From: Candidatus Binatia bacterium
GTDB taxonomy: Bacteria > Desulfobacterota_B > Binatia > UBA9968
Assembly: GCA_025922795.1 (NCBI GenBank)
Contig: JAICHC010000038.1
Coordinates: 1-11,037 of the forward strand
Direction: 5' to 3'
Length of the DNA stretch: 11,037 bases
Position numbers and translations under genes: made by a program. Below the pieces are notes generated by a model. The model did no database searches and was not told where the DNA came from. It saw only the letters and a list, made by a program, of their open reading frames with translations. The stretch's first letter is position 1, and the number at the start of each line of letters is the position of its first letter. Below, piece by piece: positions 1 through 4,203 of the stretch.

Positions 1-206
1 ATCGCTTGAGAACACATGACCGGTTACTAACGGCGTTAGTGCGCTATTTCGCAGGTCGATGGGTTGCCGTAAACTTTACCGTGTTCCGCTATGTCCGCTT
101 GAGCTTTGAATGTGTTTCAACGGTTGAACCTTTGAACCGATCTCCGGTGCCTGCATGACAATTTCCGCAATCGACGTGATCTGCCGCTCGTTTTAGTTTT
201 CATCCA
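1..206. other. Upstream region of the Pal-like gene, no gene seen
   Basis: No convincing reading frame is present. The stretch holds a perfect inverted repeat ACTAACGGCGTTAGT at 26-40 (six-base arms, three-base centre) and a TTGAAC-rich repeat at 98-139, listed separately. The inverted repeat lies about 190-200 bases upstream of the start of transcription predicted from the -24/-12 site at 207-222, a distance at which an enhancer-binding activator could bind. That role is inference only. Confidence 0.4.
98..139. repeat. TTGAAC-rich intergenic repeat, copy A
   Basis: This stretch contains spaced TTGAGC, TTTGAA, TTGAACC and TTTGAACC words. It shares AACGGTTGA with the copy near 8693 and AACCTTTG with the copy near 2698. 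Within it, TTCAAC-G-GTTGAA (116-128) is a perfect 13-base inverted repeat. Related degenerate copies lie in three other gene-free regions and I noticed none inside genes. The function is unknown. Confidence 0.45.
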
Positions 207-222
207 TGGCATGGGTGTTGCT
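207..222 (+). promoter_or_regulatory. Sigma-54-type -24/-12 promoter for the Pal-like gene
   Basis: The sequence TGGCATGGGTGTTGCT matches the sigma-54 consensus TGGCACG-N4-TTGCW at every fixed position except one (C to T). The invariant GG (208-209) and GC (220-221) are separated by the required ten bases. Transcription would begin near 233, leaving a leader of about 26 bases that contains the ribosome binding site of the gene at 259. The site also covers the upstream ATG at 211, arguing that translation does not start there. Sigma-54 promoters need an ATP-dependent activator; none is encoded in this window. Confidence 0.6.
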
Positions 223-258
223 CGAAATCCTCTCCCACCACCCGGAAAGGAAGAAAAA

Positions 259-843
259 ATGTCTCAGCAATACCGTAGCTCGTCGCCTTTTTGGAGCATT
301 TTCGCCCTTCTGGTAATAATCGGTTGCGCGCCTGAAACGAGCACGCCGCAAACAACCGCGCTTAATTGGACGGCGGAAAATCGACTCGCGTCTGGAGGAC
401 GGTCAGAAGGGTCATCGCGCATCGCTTCCGGAGGTTTCGGCTCTTCCAGTCTCGACGCGCTGAGAAGCGGTGAGAGTACCGCAACAGCGCCATCGAGTCC
501 TCTCCAAGACATCTATTTTGAATTCGATCGGTACGAGCTCCGGGCGGAGGCTCGCGCAACTCTCGACGCGAATGCGACTTGGCTGAAAGAACACCCTTCG
601 GTTCGGGTCGAGATCGAGGGGCACTGCGATGAGCGCGGGACGAACGAGTACAATATGGGATTGGCTGCGAAGCGTGCAGAGGCCGCCAGAGATTATCTGG
701 TGTCAGTGGGCATTCCCCGCCACCGGTTGTCCGCCGTGGGTTACGGCGAAGAACTTCCGGTATGCACCGAACACATAGAGTCGTGCTGGCAGAAAAATCG
801 CCGGGACCGCTTCGTGATTGCCGCTGCCGCTCCGACTTCTTGA
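259..843 (+). CDS. pal: Pal-like OmpA-domain lipoprotein
   Basis: Predicted peptidoglycan-associated lipoprotein of 194 residues, an outer-membrane lipoprotein whose OmpA domain would bind peptidoglycan and which in the Tol-Pal system links the outer membrane to the cell wall. The start at 259 follows a purine-rich site (GGAAAGGAAG, 244-253); the ATG at 211 lies inside the predicted promoter. Residues 10-22 are a hydrophobic export segment ending in a lipobox (VIIGC), with the lipidated cysteine at 23. A Ser/Gly/Ala-rich linker follows to about residue 85. The OmpA domain runs from about 88 to the end, with IYFEFD, the Pal signature EGHCDERGTNEYN, and the closing region CTEHIESCWQKNRRDRF with a Cys pair. 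Length and motifs fit Pal. No tolB, tolA or ybgF gene lies next to it in the window, so it could be a Pal paralogue rather than the tol-operon copy. Its 3' end faces a lipoprotein gene three bases away. Confidence 0.9.
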   Translation: MSQQYRSSSPFWSIFALLVIIGCAPETSTPQTTALNWTAENRLASGGRSEGSSRIASGGFGSSSLDALRSGESTATAPSSPLQDIYFEFDRYELRAEARATLDANATWLKEHPSVRVEIEGHCDERGTNEYNMGLAAKRAEAARDYLVSVGIPRHRLSAVGYGEELPVCTEHIESCWQKNRRDRFVIAAAAPTS

Positions 844-846
844 TGT

Positions 847-1371
847 CTAGTAGATTTCGAAATAGCCCGTGGCCGCTCTCTTGGCGTTGATGAAAACGTC
901 CACCTCGTAAGGGCCGACGGGCCATTTTCCCGGCTCGAAATTTCCCGCGCCGATCACATGGCTGGACGTGGTCCAATCCGGATTAATCCGGCTTTCGAAT
1001 TCTTCGATGCGCAGCGTTCGTCCGTTCTGACGAAAATAAAGAGTAATCGGGAAATAGGTTCGGGTTCCGGGTCGGGAATAGTCAAGATTGATTTCCGTGT
1101 AAACGGTTCTGGTCATATTCGCTGCAAAGCGGGTGTCATATTTCCGATCCGCGATAAAGGCTCGTTTCGAACGTTCGCCTTCGAAAAACTGGACGTTCGT
1201 AACACGTCCGTCGACTGACGGACCCAACGCGATTGGCTCCTCGACGATCTTAGGCTCACTGGCCGCGGCGGCGGCGCGATTTTCGATCTGGGTAGCGCTG
1301 CAGCCCGCGATGACCGGAAGAAAGAGCCCAACGAACAAAAGCCCCGTCGATTGTTTTAGGTCGAAGAACAT
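847..1371 (-). CDS. Hypothetical lipoprotein
   Basis: An unrecognised 174-residue lipoprotein. The ATG at 1371 is preceded by AAGGAGG with a five-base gap on the minus strand. A GTG one codon upstream (1374) is too close to that site, so the ATG is preferred. Residues 8-23 are hydrophobic and end in the lipobox VIAGC, with the acylated cysteine at about 24. An Ala/Glu-rich linker (RAAAAASEPKIVEEP) follows. The remainder looks like a beta-rich globular domain, with VTNVQFFEGE, TYFPITLYFRQNGRTLR and a C-terminal segment KWPVGPYEVDVFINAKRAATG. This last part resembles small envelope domains in which a Trp-Pro-x-Gly-x-Tyr turn precedes alternating strands, but I cannot name a family. It would be anchored in the inner or outer membrane facing the periplasm. 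A sigma-54-type site lies just upstream (1410-1425). It ends three bases from the Pal-like gene on the other strand. Confidence 0.85.
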   Translation of the reverse strand: MFFDLKQSTGLLFVGLFLPVIAGCSATQIENRAAAAASEPKIVEEPIALGPSVDGRVTNVQFFEGERSKRAFIADRKYDTRFAANMTRTVYTEINLDYSRPGTRTYFPITLYFRQNGRTLRIEEFESRINPDWTTSSHVIGAGNFEPGKWPVGPYEVDVFINAKRAATGYFEIY

Positions 1372-1409
1372 CACTTCCTCCTTGTTTCAACTGTGGTCTT
1401 GCCTTCGAG

Positions 1410-1425
1410 AGCAATCAAAATGCCA
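1410..1425 (-). promoter_or_regulatory. Sigma-54-type -24/-12 promoter for the lipoprotein gene
   Basis: On the minus strand this reads TGGCATTTTGATTGCT. The -24 GG and -12 GC are exactly ten bases apart, with TGGC and TTGCT matching consensus and the CG of the -24 box replaced by TT. Transcription would start near 1399 and give a leader of about 28 bases that ends with the strong AAGGAGG site of the gene starting at 1371. Spacing to the gene is nearly the same as at the Pal-like gene. Confidence 0.55.
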
Positions 1426-1572
1426 AAATAAAGAGGGTGGAAGGCGTGCGGTTTCGCACCGATGGTGTCGAAGGAAAGTAACTCTGTTTACATGAGTGGA
1501 CAGTTATGACCCAGTTTGGGGCACCCTATTGGCCGTTTCTTGGTTGTGGGCGGGACAAAATCCGATCTATTC

Positions 1573-2169
1573 TCACGGCCAGTCATAGGCAACCAGCGCC
1601 GCCTCAAATTGCCGAAGCAATTTTTTGTATGTCTCGGCCGAAACCGGAAAGAAAACCCTTTGACCCTCCCGGGTTAAAAAGACCATCACTCTTACATCAG
1701 GTTCGGCGCGGAAATGTCCTTTGTAACGAGACAGTAACGGCAGCCGAAATGCCTGCGTGAGCCCCTCGAATGCGATCGAATTCGACTCGGCCAGCGTCAC
1801 GTTCGGTAACGGCAAACGCACCTCACCGTTCACCAGTTTCGCCGCCGAAAGGTATGAGATTTTTGAATAAATTTCCCTTCCGTCCGGCAATCGAAATACC
1901 GTCACAAGTTGGTTTTCGACCTCGGTCACTAGCGCCCTCAGAGTGAGCAAAGGCAGCCGGAACGGTCCCGGGCCCTGTAGTTCGACAGCAACAGCGCCGG
2001 CCATCGTTTCCAGAAACCGCAACCGCTGGCTCAGCTCGTCGATTTGGGCTTTGAGGTCCTGAAGTTGCCGTTGGCCATCAGTTATATTTTTTTTACGGAC
2101 CGAGCTTATTCCGCCGGCGATGTTAAAAAATTCCTGCACTCTGTGCAGGAATCCTGATACTGAATTCAT
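1573..2169 (-). CDS. Hypothetical coiled-coil protein
   Basis: An unrecognised protein of 198 residues from the ATG at 2169; a TTG four codons upstream (2181) is an alternative, and neither has a strong ribosome binding site. There is no signal peptide or membrane segment, so a cytoplasmic location is likely. Residues about 28-57 (ITDGQRQLQDLKAQIDEL and onward) form a predicted coiled coil. The rest seems beta-rich and contains a recurring word: FRLPLL occurs twice, with variants VFRLPDG and VRLPLP between them, suggesting a duplicated fold. The end, TYKKLLRQFEAALVAYDWP, is likely helical. Codons 6-14 contain a perfect inverted repeat followed by six T, which looks like an intrinsic terminator (separate entry). 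The start or expression of this gene is therefore uncertain. It lies downstream of the small membrane protein gene on the same strand. Confidence 0.7.
   Translation of the reverse strand: MNSVSGFLHRVQEFFNIAGGISSVRKKNITDGQRQLQDLKAQIDELSQRLRFLETMAGAVAVELQGPGPFRLPLLTLRALVTEVENQLVTVFRLPDGREIYSKISYLSAAKLVNGEVRLPLPNVTLAESNSIAFEGLTQAFRLPLLSRYKGHFRAEPDVRVMVFLTREGQRVFFPVSAETYKKLLRQFEAALVAYDWP
2125..2152 (-). terminator. Intrinsic terminator-like hairpin inside the start of the coiled-coil gene
   Basis: On the minus strand the arms ATTCCTGCAC and GTGCAGGAAT form a perfect ten-base stem around an AGA loop, followed at once by a run of T (six bases, the first of them in the stem). This is the layout of a Rho-independent terminator. 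It lies about 105 bases beyond the stop of the small gene at 2256-2411, and about 17-45 bases inside the gene starting at 2169. It could end the upstream transcript, act as an attenuator for the downstream gene, or be coincidental coding sequence (codons for FLHRVQEFF). Confidence 0.5.
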
Positions 2170-2255
2170 CAACTCTACCAAGTGTAAACCCAGGGCGTCG
2201 TCGAAGATTCGTACTCAGCCTTTGGCAGTAAATCGGGGGCGCGCTTCACGAGATC

Positions 2256-2411
2256 TCAGCTGCGTACACGGCGGACGAGGTCGGCAATTCCGCGCTCCAT
2301 GGTCCGCCTTTTTCGCCAGTGCTTGAGCTTCGTAAAGATAGCCATCGCCAGTAATGATACGACGACGATGCAGAGTGGAACCAGAACAGTCAGAGCGATT
2401 TCTCTATACAT
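2256..2411 (-). CDS. Small basic single-span membrane protein (51 aa)
   Basis: A 51-residue reading frame, read directly from the minus strand. The ATG at 2411 is preceded by GAGGG (2417-2421) with a five-base gap. Residues 5-26 (IALTVLVPLCIVVVSLLAMA plus IF) are an unbroken membrane span. The C-terminal 25 residues are extremely basic (TKLKHWRKRRTMERGIADLV, then RRVRS), which by the positive-inside rule puts the C-terminus in the cytoplasm. It is not a lipoprotein, since no lipobox is seen. A good sigma-54-type site lies 47-62 bases upstream, and the start, binding site and promoter support one another. I do not recognise the family. It could be a small regulator or partner of a membrane complex. 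The next gene on this strand (start 2169) begins 86 bases downstream. Confidence 0.6.
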   Translation of the reverse strand: MYREIALTVLVPLCIVVVSLLAMAIFTKLKHWRKRRTMERGIADLVRRVRS

Positions 2412-2457
2412 CCTTGCCCTCTCGGAATCAATTTGGCATGCACTGGCATTTGCCTAA

Positions 2458-2473
2458 CGCAATGGCCGCGCCA
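2458..2473 (-). promoter_or_regulatory. Sigma-54-type -24/-12 promoter for the small membrane protein
   Basis: On the minus strand this reads TGGCGCGGCCATTGCG, which matches TGGCACG-N4-TTGCW except for A to G in the -24 box and the last base. The GG and GC are ten bases apart. Transcription would start near 2447, about 36 bases before the ATG at 2411. A perfect palindrome at 2560-2573 lies about 120 bases upstream of that start, where sigma-54 activators commonly bind. Confidence 0.55.
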
Positions 2474-2559
2474 GAATCCCGTATGCGAAAACGTTATGAA
2501 AATCGCCAATTTAGAATCCACTGCCTGCCCTACCCGCTGTGACAACACACACCATTTCA

Positions 2560-2573
2560 TGTCAGGACTGACA
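2560..2573. promoter_or_regulatory. Perfect palindrome, possible activator or repressor site
   Basis: TGTCAGGACTGACA has six-base arms with a two-base centre, the form expected of a dimeric DNA-binding protein. CAACAC (2543-2548) and GTGTTG (2574-2579) add outer complementary words. It sits about 120 bases upstream of the transcription start predicted for the small membrane protein gene. No activator can be named from sequence alone. Confidence 0.35.
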
Positions 2574-2683
2574 GTGTTGGCGCATCAGTGACACGTTAAG
2601 CGCTTGACCGAGCGATGGAACCCTCGGACTTACGCGGGTCAGGCTCTGGACGATATAAAGAGCCGCCGGCTTCTGTCAGCACC

Positions 2684-2749
2684 GTTTGAACGTCTTAAAC
2701 CTTTGGAACACCCCGTCATCTCCCGTCCTTGCACCTTGAACATTGAATT
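2684..2749. repeat. TTGAAC-rich intergenic repeat, copy B
   Basis: TTTGAACGTC (2685-2694) is identical to a word in the copy at 8682-8691. AACCTTTG (2698-2705) is identical to one at 127-134. Two further units, CCTTGAAC and ATTGAATTC, follow after a 24-base gap. See copy A for the general pattern. Confidence 0.4.
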
Positions 2750-2788
2750 CTAGGCGGGCTCGCGAAGCGCTTTCGACCGCATCGGCCG

Positions 2789-2864
2789 CGGGACTTCAGT
2801 GGTTCGACTCAGAGCCTCCCGGCGCCAACGGCGCACGTTGCCGCCAAACGATCCCGAAGTCCTG
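2789..2864. other. Nested inverted repeat, possible structured RNA
   Basis: GGACTTC (2791-2797) pairs with GAAGTCC (2856-2862), and a flanking G-T wobble and C-G pair extend this to nine pairs. Inside it GCGCC-AAC-GGCGC (2822-2834) forms a second hairpin. No T run follows, so it is not a terminator. It could be a small RNA, but it lies upstream of the possible promoter at 2969, so it would not be part of that promoter's transcript. It may be chance. Confidence 0.2.
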
Positions 2865-2968
2865 TTCCATCTATCTCACTTACGCGTAGTTCCGGCCCGA
2901 TAGCAGTCACTCGGATGAGTTCTGCGCGCGTTGCTTCAAAAACCGTGCGGCGCGATCAAAATAAAGTA

Positions 2969-2997
2969 TTGTGGCGCCGATTCGGAGATAAGATAAT
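2969..2997 (+). promoter_or_regulatory. Possible sigma-70 promoter for the sensory operon
   Basis: TTGTGG (2969-2974) and GATAAT (2992-2997) are separated by 17 bases. The -10 element matches consensus at five of six positions and the -35 at three of six. Transcription would begin near 3004, giving a leader of about 116 bases before the binding-protein gene. Confidence 0.35.
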
Positions 2998-3119
2998 CGA
3001 GGCGTTTGCGCGACGGATCTCCGCACAACACGGAGAGCGCCGCTTAACTGGGTGCTGCAGGGACACTAGTCTGTTTGCACTGCACCTTTTGACCTACGCG
3101 CAGGAAAGGCAGGCGCGCA

Positions 3120-4136
3120 ATGAATTGGGCTTTAGTGACTTTTCAGATCGGCACACATCGGATGCGCGAGCTCAGAATGTTTTTTGCTGTCTTCTTTATA
3201 GCCTCGGCCCTCGGCGTCGTGAACGCAGCAGAGCCCCATAGAATTTACTCCATCGGCTCGGTTAATACCGCCGATCAATTCGTCAGCTCCTTCGAAGGCT
3301 TCAAACTGCGGATGGCGGAGTTGGGTTACCGGGACGGGCAACGAGTACGCTACCAGTATTACAACTCGCGGGGCAACGATGAGCTTCTGCGCACGGTTAC
3401 GCAGAAATTGGTCCGAGACAAAGTCGATCTGATCGTCACCTCTTCGACCACGGCCACGGTGATGGCGGCGAAGGCAACCGCAGGCACGCAAATCCCAATC
3501 GTTTTCTTGAGCGCGGGAAACGCACAAAAGCTCGTCAAGAGCTTCACCAGCTCGGGCAGCAACCTGGCTGGCATAAGTTCGGCTTCCTTGGAGTTGACCG
3601 GAAAGCGTTTTGAACTTTTGCAGGAGATTTCTCCCCGAGTGAAAAGGATCGCCATGCCGGTCGATCCCAATGGCGTCAATTACAAGTCGATTGTTCCGGA
3701 AGCGCGGCAGGCAGCGTCAAAACTCGGTCTGGCGATTTCAGAGATTCATATCGCCAGCGTTGGTGAAATCGCAGCCATTGCTCGAGGTATCAAGCGACAG
3801 AACTACGACGCAATCTTCCACCCTCCGGATAGTCTGGTTACGGAAGGCATCGACCTGGTCGTCGAGCAGTCGATCAAAGAAAAACTGCCGCTCATCACTT
3901 CGCTTCTGGTGAACGTGAGACGCGGCTGTCTCGCGACCTACGCAGCCGATTACACGGCGCTCGGAAGACAGGGCGCGGCGCTTGCCGACAAGATTTTCAA
4001 AGGTATCAAGCCCTCGGAGTTACCGATCGAATCACCTTACAAATTAAAGCTGGTGCTCAACCTCAAGACCGCCAAAGCCATCGGATTAAACATTCCCAAA
4101 GAGATTTTGCTAAGGGCCGACGAGATTGTGGAGTAA
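3120..4136 (+). CDS. Periplasmic ABC_sub_bind-family substrate-binding protein
   Basis: Predicted exported solute-binding protein of 338 residues in the ABC_sub_bind (PF04392) group, two-lobed periplasmic proteins whose ligands are mostly unknown, with aromatic amino acids bound by some relatives. The start at 3120 has AGGAAAGG (3102-3109) ten bases upstream. An ATG at 3162 would give a more ordinary 22-residue signal peptide (MRELRMFFAVFFIASALGVV, then NA), with cleavage at VNA/AEP either way. Family features include an N-terminal strand IYSIGSVN, an early helix FEGFKLRMAELGYRDGQ, the DLIVTSSTTATVMAAKATA segment with IPIVFLSAGN, and the central GSNLAGIS turn. The second lobe carries RVKRIAMPVDPNG and the hinge-proximal LPLITSLLVNVRRG and YAADYTALGRQGA. 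Length is typical. No permease or ATPase gene is adjacent. Instead a sensor kinase gene starts 67 bases downstream on the same strand, suggesting that the protein reports ligand to the kinase. Confidence 0.88.
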   Translation: MNWALVTFQIGTHRMRELRMFFAVFFIASALGVVNAAEPHRIYSIGSVNTADQFVSSFEGFKLRMAELGYRDGQRVRYQYYNSRGNDELLRTVTQKLVRDKVDLIVTSSTTATVMAAKATAGTQIPIVFLSAGNAQKLVKSFTSSGSNLAGISSASLELTGKRFELLQEISPRVKRIAMPVDPNGVNYKSIVPEARQAASKLGLAISEIHIASVGEIAAIARGIKRQNYDAIFHPPDSLVTEGIDLVVEQSIKEKLPLITSLLVNVRRGCLATYAADYTALGRQGAALADKIFKGIKPSELPIESPYKLKLVLNLKTAKAIGLNIPKEILLRADEIVE

Positions 4137-4203
4137 AGACACTTTCACCCGCCTCCGACACCTTTTCATCCGCGCACGCCATAAAAGCATAAGGAGGCGC
4201 TTG

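Larger units (their letters stand above)
2474..3119. other. Gene-free stretch of about 650 bases
   Basis: No reading frame here has a ribosome binding site and protein-like content. The plus-strand frame at 2915-3241 overlaps the binding-protein gene and looks spurious. What can be seen is the palindrome at 2560-2573, a TTGAAC-rich repeat at 2684-2749, an inverted-repeat structure at 2789-2864, and a possible sigma-70 promoter at 2969-2997, each listed separately. Confidence 0.5.

Noticed and set aside
362..976. Long minus-strand open frame opposite the Pal-like gene
   Set aside because: It is a shadow of the Pal-like gene and runs over two real genes. Its Arg/Ser-rich translation has no domain, and it lacks a ribosome binding site.
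1521..1537. GGCACC...GGC resembling a -24/-12 site on the plus strand
   Set aside because: TTGC is replaced by TGGC and no gene follows on that strand.
2801..2816. GGTTCGACTC, which resembles a tRNA T-arm
   Set aside because: The flanking bases cannot form the T stem or an acceptor stem, and no anticodon arm is seen.
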